Assembly (NCBI RefSeq): GCF_000685035.1
Contig: NZ_BAYB01000009.1
Coordinates: 310,001 to 374,000, forward strand
From: Paraburkholderia ferrariae NBRC 106233
Lineage (GTDB): Bacteria; Pseudomonadota; Gammaproteobacteria; Burkholderiales; Burkholderiaceae
Reading direction: 5' to 3'
Length of the DNA: 64,000 bases
The notes beneath the pieces are model-generated. The model had not been told where the DNA came from, did no database searches, and saw only the letters and a program-made list of their open reading frames with translations. Each line of letters starts with the position of its first letter. Position 1 is the first letter of the stretch. Positions 19,301-27,290 of the stretch are shown in pieces. Made by a program: the position numbers and the translations under genes.

Positions 19301-19637
19301 CATGATGGTGGACGTCGCGATCCAGTTGCAGCGCCACGAAGGCATGGACGCGCGCCGCGCGATTCACGAAGCGGCCGTGGTGCGGCTGCGCCCGATCATG
19401 ATGACCACCTTCGCCGCCGTGCTCGGCGCCGTGCCGCTCGTGCTCGCGCTTGGCCAGGGCGCCTCGCTGCGCCAGCCGCTCGGCGTGACCGTGATGGGCG
19501 GGCTGCTCCTCTCGCAGGTCTTTACGCTGTACACCACGCCCGTGATTTACCTGTTCCTCGACAACCTGCGTGCGCGCCTTGCGCGCTGGGCCCAGCGCCT
19601 GCCCTGGAACCGCCAGGCCGATGAGAGCGCATCATGA
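16323..19637 (+). CDS. mdtC: RND multidrug efflux transporter subunit MdtC
   Basis: 1,104 aa, partner of MdtB in the heteromeric pump. TM1 is near the N-terminus, the TM4 proton-relay motif is GTGFVVDDAVVVLENIVR, and TM10-12 include IVKKNGIMMVDVAIQLQ. The GTG start overlaps the mdtB stop (GTGA). It is about 75 residues longer than the E. coli protein. Most of the excess is a Ser/Thr/Asn/Gly-rich insert at about residues 776-846 in the second periplasmic loop. The first residues (LSAIFIRRPVATSLLAIAIL) are typical. The 3' end overlaps the outer-membrane-factor gene by ATGA. Confidence 0.93.
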   Translation: MNLSAIFIRRPVATSLLAIAILIAGTLAFFRLPVAPLPNIAFPVIVVQATMAGASPEIMASTVAEPLERRLGTIADVNELTSVNSVGSAMIVVQFGLNRDINGAARDVEAAIQAARADLPTTLRSNPTYRQYNPASAPIMVLALTSDTLTKAQLYDSADSVIQQQLSQVDGVGEITLGGGALPSVRVELQPGKLNSYGIGLEDVRAAIGAANADSAKGHIDQGDQRYEVISNDQISKAAPYRDVVVAYRNGAPVLLRDVAEVRDSNENIRNAGLYNGKSAVLVIVYPMPSSNIVQTVRQIRDRLPSIEAALPSSVKVHVAIDRSESVESSVDDTERTLFIAVLLVIGVVFVFLLSPRATLIPAVALPISIIGTFGPMYLMGYSIDNLSLMALTIGTGFVVDDAVVVLENIVRHMEAGLAPKEAALIGAREVGFTVLSMSLSLIAVFLPILLMPGVVGLLFHEFAVTLSIAILISLVVSLTVTPTMCAYVLSREHSQQSQARWAVWIEAQFERFKQAYSRSLDVALNHKVLVIVVLFVLLFGNVFLARFLPATFFPEQDTGILIGQIIADQSISFTAMEKKLAQLQAIVQTDPAVASVAGFTGGRALNTANVFVELKPLAQRHLSATQVVNRLRPKLNAVSGARLFLQAQQDLRIGGRQSAAEYQYTLTSEDANALFTWVPKLVDELNKYHGVLTDVNSDLQQNGLQAYVTLNRTTAKRYSFDPNQIDSVLYDAFGQRTVSTIYNALNQYFVVMEVAPQYWQYPQSFDQIWLSTAAGNATGTAQTQMSGSLVKGVTLPAAISTVSGTSSATNSQNSNAEANQLTNSISNSKGGSSSGSADSTAAETMVPLVATMKWTTGHTATQVNHQSGMVAGTISFNLPQGGSLSAAYATIEKAQQDIGMPASVHGSFAGAAQAYAQSMGTVPLLILAALAVVYIVLGVLYENTIHPLTILSTLPSAGIGAVLAMLIFGTPFSVIAMIGIILLIGIVKKNGIMMVDVAIQLQRHEGMDARRAIHEAAVVRLRPIMMTTFAAVLGAVPLVLALGQGASLRQPLGVTVMGGLLLSQVFTLYTTPVIYLFLDNLRARLARWAQRLPWNRQADESAS

Positions 19638-21223
19638 TGAAGACACCCCGCATGCGGACAACTCCCGCTTTCCCCCGCGCGCGCACCGCGCTGCGCCTCC
19701 TGCCGCTCGCGCTCGCCGTATCCGCCACGCTGCTCGCGAGCGGCTGCATGGTCGGCCCCGACTACCGCCGCCCGCAGGTGGCCGTGCCCGCCACCTGGAA
19801 GGAGCTGCCGGGCTGGACCCAGGCGACGCCCGCCGCCGCCGAAAGCCCGAAGGGCGACTGGTGGACCGTGTTCCACGATCCGCTCCTCGACGAACTGGAG
19901 CCGCTCATTGCCGTCTCGAACCAGACCGTGCGGCAGGACTACGCGAACTATCAGGAAGCGCTCGCCGAAGTGCGCGTCGCGCGCGCCAGCCTCTTTCCGA
20001 CCGTCGGCATCACCGGGTCGGGCACGCGCGAGCGCTCGGCCTCGGGCACGATCAGCAGCGTGAGCAACGTGAGTTCGGTGGGCGGCTCCGGCGCGCGCAT
20101 CGTCAATGCCGGCACGCTCGAAGCCAACGTAAGCTGGGAACTCGACGTCTGGGGGCAGGTGCGCCGCCAGATCGAAGAGAATTCGGCCACCGCCCAGGCG
20201 AGCGAAGCGACGCTTGCGAACGCAACGCTCTCCGAACAGATCGCGCTCGCCAACGACGTGATCCAGTTGCGCGTGGCCGACGCCGACATCGACCTGCTCA
20301 CGCAGACGGTGGCCGCCTACAAGGACTTTCTGCGCGTGGTGACCGACCAGGACCAGGCGGGCACGGTGGCGCCGTCCGATCTCGTCTCCGCGCGCACGCA
20401 GCTCGAAAGTGCGCAGGCCAGTCTGATCGCGCTCGGCGTCTCGCGCGCGCAGTACGAGCACGCGATTGCGGTGCTGGTGGGGCGCAACCCCGAAGACATG
20501 GACATCCCGCATAGCGAACACCTGCCCACCTTGCCCACGATCCCGGCAGGGGTGCCCTCCACGATCCTGCAACGGCGCCCGGACATCGCAACCGCGGAAC
20601 GGCAGATGGCGTCCGCGAACGCGGCCATCGGCGTGGCAACGGCGGCGTACTATCCGGCCATTTCGCTCTCGGCGCTCGACGGCTTCACGCAGGCGCCGCT
20701 CTCGGGGCTGCTGCACATCAGCAACTACGTGTGGTCGCTGGGCGCAAGCGCCACGGAAACGATCTTCGACGGCGGCGAGCGCGGCGCCGAAGTGGCAGCC
20801 GCCCGCGCGACCTACGACGCGGCCGTGGCCAACTATCGCGGCACCGTGCTCTCGGCGTTCGAGAACGTGGAGAACGACCTCTCCGGCCTGCGCATCCTTG
20901 CACAGCAGTCCGAAGCACTGGATGCCGCGGTGCGCGACGCGACCCACGGCACGGAAATCGCAAAGAACGAATACCAGGCGGGTACGGTCGATTACACGAC
21001 CGTGGCCACGGCGCAGACCACGCAGTTGAGCAACCAGCAGTCGGCGCTGAACGTGCAGCAGCAACGCCTGCTCGACGCGGCTGCGCTGATCGGCGACCTG
21101 GGGGGCGGCTGGTCGGGCGTGCTGCATGAAACGCTGCATCCCGATCGCCCCGACGCGAAGGCGAATGCGGCGGCGACCGATGCCGCCGCGAGCGAGCCGA
21201 AGATTTCGACGGCTACGCCTTGA
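19634..21223 (+). CDS. Outer membrane efflux lipoprotein (NodT/OprM family)
   Basis: 529 aa. It has a lipoprotein signal peptide with lipobox LLASGC (acylated Cys at C38), then the OMF signature GPDYRRPQVAVPATW, and two repeated coiled-coil/beta units typical of TolC-like channels (ELDVWGQVRRQIEE, later ASATETIFDGGERGAEV). It forms the outer-membrane exit duct of the MdtABC pump. The start overlaps the mdtC stop by ATGA; an alternative ATG at 19637 gives one residue less. The C-terminal 25 residues are Ala-rich. It completes a full tripartite system in one operon. No two-component regulator is adjacent. Confidence 0.92.
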   Translation: MMKTPRMRTTPAFPRARTALRLLPLALAVSATLLASGCMVGPDYRRPQVAVPATWKELPGWTQATPAAAESPKGDWWTVFHDPLLDELEPLIAVSNQTVRQDYANYQEALAEVRVARASLFPTVGITGSGTRERSASGTISSVSNVSSVGGSGARIVNAGTLEANVSWELDVWGQVRRQIEENSATAQASEATLANATLSEQIALANDVIQLRVADADIDLLTQTVAAYKDFLRVVTDQDQAGTVAPSDLVSARTQLESAQASLIALGVSRAQYEHAIAVLVGRNPEDMDIPHSEHLPTLPTIPAGVPSTILQRRPDIATAERQMASANAAIGVATAAYYPAISLSALDGFTQAPLSGLLHISNYVWSLGASATETIFDGGERGAEVAAARATYDAAVANYRGTVLSAFENVENDLSGLRILAQQSEALDAAVRDATHGTEIAKNEYQAGTVDYTTVATAQTTQLSNQQSALNVQQQRLLDAAALIGDLGGGWSGVLHETLHPDRPDAKANAAATDAAASEPKISTATP

Positions 21224-21272
21224 TATACAAACGGCACGCCGGGGATCGACACCCTGGCGCGCCGCCTGGTGC

Positions 21273-21698
21273 TTACTGAACGGCGGCCGAGCTGATGGCG
21301 TCCACGAGCGCGTCGTTGTCGTAGCTGCGCCCGGCTATGCCCCAGGCGCCGTCCGCCGCATACACCACGTTCACCCAGATATGGTCGCGAGCCAGCCGCC
21401 CTTCTGCCGCCCGTTCGACCACGTCGGTCGCCCGCGCGATGAAGCGCCCCTTCGCCTCGGGCGTGGCGAGCGCCACCCCCGGCAACTTCAGTTCGACGAA
21501 GGCCGCGGTCCCCGGCTTGCCGCCGGTGTACACGCGCCCCGGCGGCACCACGTTCACGGTGCCGATCACGTTCGGCTCCATGAACGCATTGCCATCCAGT
21601 TGTTCGATCTCCAGCAAGGCTTCGGTCAAACCGGCAAACACCTGCGCTTCTACAGCGGGCGCGAGCAGGCCCTCGGTGACGGTCAGCGTAATCGGCAT
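21273..21698 (-). CDS. Tautomerase-superfamily protein
   Basis: 141 aa starting MPITLTVTEGLLAPAVEAQV. Pro2, exposed after Met removal, is the catalytic base of the tautomerase (4-OT/MIF) superfamily. The length suggests a fused two-unit member like cis-CaaD or MSAD rather than a 62-residue 4-OT. Later features include PGRVYTGGKPG and HIWVNVVYAADGAWGIAG. ATG 21698 follows a strong AAGGAGG. It is divergent from the TetR gene at 21832, with an operator between, so it is almost certainly that regulator's target. The substrate is unknown; family members handle enols, halo-acrylates or quinone-like compounds. Confidence 0.82.
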   Translation of the reverse strand: MPITLTVTEGLLAPAVEAQVFAGLTEALLEIEQLDGNAFMEPNVIGTVNVVPPGRVYTGGKPGTAAFVELKLPGVALATPEAKGRFIARATDVVERAAEGRLARDHIWVNVVYAADGAWGIAGRSYDNDALVDAISSAAVQ

Positions 21699-21752
21699 GG
21701 CATTTCCTCCTTCTTTTGCGGGTGGGTAAGTTTCGAACGGTCGTGATATAAG

Positions 21753-21813
21753 TACTAATCACTCTCTATAGGATAGATACTAATCGCTCTTTATGCAACA
21801 TAAAGAGCGATTA
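21753..21813. promoter_or_regulatory. TetR operator region: direct repeat plus 15-bp perfect inverted repeat
   Basis: TAATCGCTCTTTATG (21781-21795) and its exact complement (21799-21813) flank a CAA spacer. A related copy, TACTAATCACTCTCTATA, lies at 21753-21770, in direct orientation to 21778-21795. All three copies lie in the gap between the divergent tautomerase and TetR genes, so this is the expected operator and promoter region for both. Confidence 0.8.
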
Positions 21814-21831
21814 CTCTGAAAGAGGTCGCCT

Positions 21832-22452
21832 ATGCGTTACTCCACCGAGCACAAGAACGAAACCCGTGCGCGCATTCTCGATGCCGCCGCCCGCCTGTTC
21901 CGCGAGGAAGGCTACGGCGGTTCGGGCATCGGCCCGCTGACGAAGGCGGCGGGCGTCACCAATGGCGCGTTCTATGGCCATTTCAAGTCGAAGAGCGAGG
22001 CGTTCCGCAACGTCGTGCTCGCGGGCATCGCGCAGATCCGGGAGGCCGTGGGGTCGCTGCGGGCCGAGCATGGGCCGCGCTGGCGCAAGCTCTTCATCGA
22101 CTTCTACCTCGGGCCGCGGCGCACCTGCAAGCTGGGAGAAAGCTGTGCGCTGCCCAGTCTCTCGCCGGAAGTCATGCGGGCCGACGACGAAACGCGTATC
22201 GCTTATGAGGAAGAACTGCTGCGGCTCATCAACGAGGTTTCGGCGGGACTGGACGATGTGCCTGCCGCTGGCCGCGATGAGCGCGACGACCGTGCGATAG
22301 CGTTGCTCGCGATGCTCTCGGGCGGCGTGACGCTCGCGCGTGCCGTACACGATCCGGCGCTTTCGGAGCGCATTGCAAAAGCGATCGGGCGACATGCGAT
22401 GGCGATGAGCGAACCGGAGGCTGTGCCTGCGGAGCCGAAGCGCAAGCGTTAA
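21832..22452 (+). CDS. TetR/AcrR-family transcriptional regulator
   Basis: 206 aa. The N-terminal HTH reads ARILDAAARLFREEGYGGSG, then IGPLTKAAGVTNGAFYGHFKSKSEAF, typical of the TetR subgroup that responds to electrophiles or aromatic compounds. The C-terminal helical ligand domain (GLDDVPAAG onward) is divergent, as usual. It is a local repressor candidate for the divergent tautomerase, acting on the repeats at 21753-21813. ATG 21832 gives the normal N-terminus. The basic tail ends EPKRKR. Confidence 0.92.
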   Translation: MRYSTEHKNETRARILDAAARLFREEGYGGSGIGPLTKAAGVTNGAFYGHFKSKSEAFRNVVLAGIAQIREAVGSLRAEHGPRWRKLFIDFYLGPRRTCKLGESCALPSLSPEVMRADDETRIAYEEELLRLINEVSAGLDDVPAAGRDERDDRAIALLAMLSGGVTLARAVHDPALSERIAKAIGRHAMAMSEPEAVPAEPKRKR

Positions 22453-22589
22453 TCGCGGTCATGCCGTAGATCGTCTGCGCGAATCGCGCCTGCCTGAATG
22501 GGCCGGGAAGCACTATGCCGGGAAGTGTGATGCAAGCGGCAAGGAAACGGCAAAGGTGGCAAAACACCCCGCGCGCGGCATCGCGCAAC

Positions 22590-24140
22590 TCACAGCAACC
22601 CGAGCGTCGAAGCCTTGAGCGTAGCCGCCGCGCGCGACGAACAATCGAGCTTGCGAAACACGCTTTCCACATGCGTGCGCACCGTGCTCGGACTCAGCCC
22701 CAACTCGCGCGCAATGGTCTTGTTGCTCGCGCCAAGGCTGATCGCGCGCAGCACGTCGGCCTCGCGTGCCGAGATGCGCACCGCCGATGGCCGTGTCCGC
22801 ACAGCCCGATGCGGCGCGGGACCGGATTCGATCAGCGCATGAACGACTTCGCCATCGAACCGCCCGCGCTGCGCCTGCTCCAGCAATAGCGCCTGCGCGT
22901 CGGCAAGCGGCAGCGCCTCGCGCCACGGCCTCGCCGAGCGCAGCGCGACCCACGCGACCGAAGCCGCGAGTATGCGCGCCTCCTGCGCGAACGCCTCGCG
23001 ACCCGCGCCGCGAAAATACCCCGACCCGTCGAGCCGTTCGTAGGCCCACGAAGCCAGTTCGGCGATCGGCGCCAGCGCGCCGCCCTGCTTGCCCGCGCGC
23101 GAAGTCCAGTACGGCACGAGCCGCACCTTCTCCCACGCCGCGGCGGGCAGCCGCCCGCGCGTATTCCACACCGCATTCGGCACTGCCGCGCGGCCTATGC
23201 CGTGAATCAGCCCCGCGCAATAGAGCCGCTCCTCTGCCTGCGCGTCGAGGCCCAACCGCGCGCCGCACGCGGCTGCGGCCGCCGCCACGGTGCGCGAGAA
23301 GCCGGTCATCCACGGCAGTTTCAAATCGATGATGTCGGCGATCAGTTCGGCCGAGGTCGTCTTGCCCATCTGCGGCGTCATGAGTTCGGCGTCGAACGGC
23401 GGCGCATCCACGCCTTCCAGTCCCGCCAGCCAGTGCGGCGCCTCTGCCACGGCGAGCGCCGCGAGGCGGGCCGGATAGCGCGCGTCGGCCCGCTGCGCGA
23501 TCAGCTTGAGCGCCTGCCCCAGCCCATAGACGCGGCTGAAAATTTCTACGTCGCCGGCCAGCGCCACCACGAAAACCGTATCGGGCACCGCTGCACCCGC
23601 CAGCCGGTCGGGAATGCCATGGCCGTCCCAGGTTTCGAAGATGTGCCGCAAGGCGGTTTCGGTGGCAGGGCCCAAACCCATGATGCGCGCAACTTCGCTC
23701 GACACTTCGCAGTGGATCCGGGCGAGCGGTGCGAGCGCGACGCCCGCGCCCCCGAGCGGTTCGAGCGGCTCGGCCCAATCGGGGCGCTGCGCCAGCATGG
23801 CTTCGCGGCCCGCCACGTCGTCGCCCAGCACGTCGGCAAAGCCCGGCGCATTGGCGGTGCAGCCGGACCAGCGCAGCAGCGAGGCTTCCACCACCGCCAC
23901 GCGCGCAGTCTCGTCCAGGCCCAGCGCCTGTGCGATCCGCGCCGCAAGCCACGCCGTGCGCAGCGAGTGGTCGGTCGGCTGGCCCATGCTGAGATCGCCG
24001 ATAAAGGCCAGCGCCTTGACCGCATCGAACACGCGAATCGCGAAACCGTCCTGCTGGATTGTCTGCACCTGCGGCACCGCCTCCTTGTTTGCATGCTTGA
24101 AGAACACGCCCTCAGGATGGGGACTATACGCGCCGGCCAC
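22590..24140 (-). CDS. HD-domain phosphohydrolase-like protein with LuxR C-terminal DNA-binding domain
   Basis: 516 aa from GTG 24140. Two HD-type helical regions are seen. The first (about residues 55-220) has TDHSLRTAWLAARIAQALGL and HIFETWDGHGIP. The second (about 280-430) has LIHGIGRAAVP and ERLDGSGYFRG, which are HD-GYP motifs with the HD aspartate changed to Gly and GYP to GYF. The last 65 residues are a LuxR/GerE HTH (ISAREADVLRAISLGASNKT, ending in a KLDCSSRAAATLKA helix). This suggests a transcription factor that senses a small molecule through an HD-GYP-derived module. GGAGG at 24080-24084 could instead serve GTG 24068 (492 aa); the start is uncertain. Divergent from the next gene. 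Confidence 0.8.
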   Translation of the reverse strand: MAGAYSPHPEGVFFKHANKEAVPQVQTIQQDGFAIRVFDAVKALAFIGDLSMGQPTDHSLRTAWLAARIAQALGLDETARVAVVEASLLRWSGCTANAPGFADVLGDDVAGREAMLAQRPDWAEPLEPLGGAGVALAPLARIHCEVSSEVARIMGLGPATETALRHIFETWDGHGIPDRLAGAAVPDTVFVVALAGDVEIFSRVYGLGQALKLIAQRADARYPARLAALAVAEAPHWLAGLEGVDAPPFDAELMTPQMGKTTSAELIADIIDLKLPWMTGFSRTVAAAAAACGARLGLDAQAEERLYCAGLIHGIGRAAVPNAVWNTRGRLPAAAWEKVRLVPYWTSRAGKQGGALAPIAELASWAYERLDGSGYFRGAGREAFAQEARILAASVAWVALRSARPWREALPLADAQALLLEQAQRGRFDGEVVHALIESGPAPHRAVRTRPSAVRISAREADVLRAISLGASNKTIARELGLSPSTVRTHVESVFRKLDCSSRAAATLKASTLGLL

Positions 24141-24232
24141 CGCGAACGGGGTCGGTCATTCGACCGATACCGCACGCACGCGGCGGCTGCGATGCTGGCG
24201 GCTCACTCCACACTGCGAGGTCACGCTCCATC

Positions 24233-25012
24233 ATGAACGGTCTGTTGAAGAAAAGTATCGCATCGGCAGCCCTCGCCGCCAGCGCGCTCGTGCTGCCCGC
24301 GGCGCACGCCGCGCCCCCCGGCGACCTGAAAGGCACGAACGTCGTGCTCGTGCACGGCGCCTTCGCCGACGGCTCGAGCTGGGACAAGGTTATCCCGTTG
24401 CTCGAAGCGCGGGGGCTGCACGTCGTATCGGTCCAGAACCCGCTCAGTTCGCTCGCCGACGACGCCGCCGCGACGAAGCGCGCCATCGACGCCCAAACCG
24501 GCCCCGTCGTGCTCGTCGGCCATTCGTGGGGCGGCGTGGTGATCACGCAGACCGGCGACGACGACAAGGTGAAGGCGCTCGTCTACGTCGCGGCGCTGGC
24601 GCCCGACGCGGGCGCCTCGGTCAACGACATGATGAAGGGCAAGCCGGCCCCCGCGTGGGCGGGCGAATTGCACAAGGACTCGGGCAACTACCTCACGCTC
24701 TCCACCAACGCCGTGATCCACGACTTCGCCCAGGACCTGCCGCCCGCGCAGGCCCGCACGCTGGCCGCCACCCAGGGCCCGTGGTTCGCGGGCGCGCTGG
24801 ACGACAAGGTGAGCGTTGCCGCATGGCATACGAAGCCTTCGTGGTACGTCGTCGCCGACCAGGACCGCATGATCGACCCGCATGCCGAAGCCGCCATGGC
24901 CCAGGCCATCGGCGCCACCACGAGTCATGTCGATGCCAGCCACGTCGTCATGGTGAGTCATCCGAAAGCCGTTGCGGACGCAATCATCGCCGCGGCCAGC
25001 AAGATTCAATAA
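24233..25012 (+). CDS. Exported alpha/beta-fold hydrolase
   Basis: 259 aa. It has a Sec signal peptide (KK, hydrophobic stretch, cleavage about AHA/AP at residues 26-27), so it should be periplasmic or secreted. The oxyanion-side motif is VVLVHGAFADGSSW, the nucleophile elbow is GHSWGG with S98, and the C-terminal D and H are in VVADQDRMIDP and DASHVVM. It belongs to the esterase subgroup related to EstC/hydroxynitrile-lyase-like proteins. It is a distant paralogue of the gene at 54673-55380, which lacks the nucleophile Ser. The substrate is unknown. It is divergent from the HD-LuxR regulator by 92 bp, which makes regulation by that protein plausible. Confidence 0.87.
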   Translation: MNGLLKKSIASAALAASALVLPAAHAAPPGDLKGTNVVLVHGAFADGSSWDKVIPLLEARGLHVVSVQNPLSSLADDAAATKRAIDAQTGPVVLVGHSWGGVVITQTGDDDKVKALVYVAALAPDAGASVNDMMKGKPAPAWAGELHKDSGNYLTLSTNAVIHDFAQDLPPAQARTLAATQGPWFAGALDDKVSVAAWHTKPSWYVVADQDRMIDPHAEAAMAQAIGATTSHVDASHVVMVSHPKAVADAIIAAASKIQ

Positions 25013-25049
25013 GCGCCCATTGCGGCGAATTTGCCACACCCGCGCCACA

Positions 25050-25073
25050 CCCCGCGCCGGCCACGGCGCGGGG
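25050..25073. terminator. GC hairpin downstream of the alpha/beta hydrolase
   Basis: CCCCGCGCCG (25050-25059) and CGGCGCGGGG (25064-25073) form a perfect 10-bp stem with a GCCA loop 38 bp after the hydrolase stop. There is no T-run, so it may be a stem-loop that stabilises the 3' end or a weak terminator. Confidence 0.55.
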
Positions 25074-25583
25074 CTTCAGCGACCCAGCGGCGCGCCTCCT
25101 GCCCGCCCGCACTCCCCCTTCCCGCGCTAAAGCACGCTCGTACGCGGTTTAGCGAACCTCAAACCCCATTAGCCCCATGCCATGGGCCTTTGGGGTGCGA
25201 ACGCCCGTGCTAAAAAACTGATCGTTTCTCCCAGGGTGACAGATTATGTACGCGCGGACAAAAATAAGACCATTCCGCGAGCAATCCGGTCAACGTTTCG
25301 AGCACATTCTGTTTGTGGAGACGCGCACGGTGAACGAGCACCCCGATCTGCTGCCAGCCGGGCCAGCCCCGGCGTCATGCTTCACGCCGCGCCCGCCGTG
25401 CGGCTTCGCTGCAGCACATCACGCTCTTCGCCCGTACCCGCCCTCACCGCCCGAAACGGTCCTGCTGCACCCGCGCTCGCACTGAGCGCGGCTCCGAATC
25501 CCGTTTTTTAAAGCACCGAGACGTCGTTTCAAAGCGACGCGCCCACACGTAACCGGACCTCCCTCATTACTAAGGATTACGAA
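25074..25583. other. Long intergenic region upstream of the porin gene
   Basis: About 510 bp without a supportable gene. Short open frames here have poor codon use for this genome and no recognisable protein. An imperfect stem-loop (CCCCATTAGCCCC against GGGCCTTTGGGG) lies at about 25164-25195, and the region just before the porin has TAAGGA, its ribosome site. Long leaders are common for regulated porins, so this may hold promoter and post-transcriptional control elements. Confidence 0.4.
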
Positions 25584-26681
25584 ATGAACAAACGGAAAAT
25601 CGTTCACTGGAAACTCATGGCTTCCACGTTCACCGTGGCCGGTCTACTGGGGGCCTCGGGCGCCGCGCAGGCACAAAGCAGCGTGACGCTGTATGGCATC
25701 GTGGACGGTTCCATCCTCTATACGAGCCATACGATGAACATGGCGACGGGACAAAACGAAGGCCACCAGTTCTCGTTCACCGACAGCGGCATGACGGGCT
25801 CGAGCTTCGGCATGCGCGGCGCGGAAGATCTGGGCGGCGGCCTGCGCGCCGTGTTCACCCTGGAAAGCGGCGTGAGCATCGCCAACGGGCAGTTCAATAA
25901 TTCGAACGGCAACCTGTTCGGCCGCCAGGCGTGGGTGGGGATCGACAGCTCGTACGGTTCCGTGAAGGCCGGTTTGCAGTACTCACCGTTCTTCCTCTCG
26001 ATCTACGACATGGACCCGCGTGCCATGTCGTACTTCGGCAGCGGACTCGTCAGCTACGTGGACAACGTCTACGTGACGGGCCTCTTCAACAGCAATTCGA
26101 TCACCTACACTTCGCCGGAAATCGCCGGCGTGCAGGCAGCAGGCATGATTGCGCTGGGCGGCGCGGCGGGCGACTTCCAGGCCGGGCGCCAGTATTCGGC
26201 CAGCCTGCGCTACCACCTGGGCGGCTTCACGATCACGGGCGCCCTCTATAGCGGCAACGCGGGCGGCAGCGCCGCCTCCACGCCCGTCCCGAGCACCGTC
26301 GAGTTCGTCGGCCGCACCATCGGCGCGAGCTATCGCTTCCCGAACGACCTGACCTTCTCGGCTTCGTATGCGCTCTACAAGGTGTCGGGCTCGTTCGACA
26401 ACAGCGTGTACTCGGGCGGCTTCAGCTACTTCGTGCTGCCCTACCTCAACGTGAACGGCGGCGTGTACTACACGCGTGACGGCAACGACGGCACGAACCA
26501 CTCGCTCATGGCTTCGAGCGGCGTGCAGTTCTTCCTCTCGAAGCGCACGACGTTGTATGGGCAACTGGGTTACGTGAACAATCACGGTCACATGGACACG
26601 GGCCTCTCGATCAACAACGCGCTCTATGAAGTGTCCGGATCGACGATCGGTGCGAGCCTCGGCATACGCCACATGTTCTGA
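25584..26681 (+). CDS. Gram-negative trimeric porin (Burkholderia OmpC type)
   Basis: 365 aa. The signal peptide ends AAQA, and the mature protein starts QSSVTLYGIVDGSILY, the hallmark of betaproteobacterial general porins. It shows the alternating amphipathic beta-strand pattern, NLFGRQAWVGIDSSYGSVKAGLQYSPF (constriction-loop side) and ends with the terminal Phe in GIRHMF, needed for outer-membrane insertion. ATG 25584 follows TAAGGA by about 8 nt. It is monocistronic, closed by the strong terminator at 26729. It allows passive uptake of small solutes; selectivity is unknown. Confidence 0.92.
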   Translation: MNKRKIVHWKLMASTFTVAGLLGASGAAQAQSSVTLYGIVDGSILYTSHTMNMATGQNEGHQFSFTDSGMTGSSFGMRGAEDLGGGLRAVFTLESGVSIANGQFNNSNGNLFGRQAWVGIDSSYGSVKAGLQYSPFFLSIYDMDPRAMSYFGSGLVSYVDNVYVTGLFNSNSITYTSPEIAGVQAAGMIALGGAAGDFQAGRQYSASLRYHLGGFTITGALYSGNAGGSAASTPVPSTVEFVGRTIGASYRFPNDLTFSASYALYKVSGSFDNSVYSGGFSYFVLPYLNVNGGVYYTRDGNDGTNHSLMASSGVQFFLSKRTTLYGQLGYVNNHGHMDTGLSINNALYEVSGSTIGASLGIRHMF

Positions 26682-26728
26682 TCGACGCTGTGCGCGGGGC
26701 GCGCCCCGTGCGCAGGAACGGATACGCG

Positions 26729-26776
26729 AAGTCCGCTTCCCGCTGGCCGCCAGGCCATCGGGAAGCGGACTTTTTC
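26729..26776 (+). terminator. Rho-independent terminator of the porin gene
   Basis: AAGTCCGCTTCCCG (26729-26742) pairs perfectly with CGGGAAGCGGACTT (26759-26772). The loop contains a second 5-bp stem (TGGCC/GGCCA) and the structure is followed by TTTCG. On the other strand it can also stop the PRC-barrel transcript (stop at 26795). Confidence 0.88.
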
Positions 26777-26794
26777 GTTCAGACTCCTTCCTTG

Positions 26795-27193
26795 TTAGTC
26801 GTGGGCGTACTTGAATTCCGGCATCGCCTTGATCGCGTCCTTGTCCGCCTGCAGAACGATCTGCTTGCTGCTGATCTGCAATTCGCTGAACGGCACGGCG
26901 ATGAGGTGCTTGCCCATGCCGAGGAACCCGCCCACCGAAACGATTGCGAAAGCGCCCTGATCGGGCGTGACGAGCACGATGTCATCGACGGTGCCGATCT
27001 TCGAGCCGCTCGTGTCGTACACGTCGGCACCGGTGAGCTTCGAAGCGCGATAACCGGTGCCCGATTGGGCCGTAGTCACGCGCTGAACGGAAATGGACTG
27101 CGGCGAGCCCTGCGCCTGCGCGAGTCCGGTTGCGCCCATGCCGGATGCGAGCAGCATCGCCGCGGCGAGCGTAGCGGCCTTTCTGGTCATCAT
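26795..27193 (-). CDS. Periplasmic PRC-barrel domain protein
   Basis: 132 aa from ATG 27193 (or 27190), preceded by GGAGGG. The N-terminal signal peptide (MMTRKAATLAAAMLLASGMG, cleavage near AQAQ/G) is followed by one PRC-barrel: YRASKLTGADVYDTSGSKIG, DDIVLVTPDQGAFAIVSVGG and VPFSELQI. PRC-barrels bind partners or small ligands and are frequent in stress-related envelope proteins. The function is not known. The porin terminator separates it from the gene on the opposite strand. Confidence 0.82.
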   Translation of the reverse strand: MMTRKAATLAAAMLLASGMGATGLAQAQGSPQSISVQRVTTAQSGTGYRASKLTGADVYDTSGSKIGTVDDIVLVTPDQGAFAIVSVGGFLGMGKHLIAVPFSELQISSKQIVLQADKDAIKAMPEFKYAHD

Positions 27194-27290
27194 GGTGCCC
27201 TCCTCTCCTGGGGTTCCGAATCGACAGAACCGGGAGCAAGCGGCATTCCCGCGCGCGCAGCGCATCCTCTCCGTGCGTCTTTACTGCCCC

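Noticed and set aside
12028..19367. Very long minus-strand open frames (over 1,000 codons) opposite mdtB and mdtC
   Set aside because: Their residues are Arg/Asp/His/Glu-rich with no recognisable domain. They are the antisense of high-GC coding sequence; the plus-strand genes have clear RND motifs.
25164..25195. Stem-loop upstream of the porin as a riboswitch
   Set aside because: Only a short imperfect stem with no known riboswitch core; noted as a leader element only.
25246..25511. Short open frames upstream of the porin
   Set aside because: No ribosome site, no conserved-looking residues and biased codon use. Treated as intergenic.
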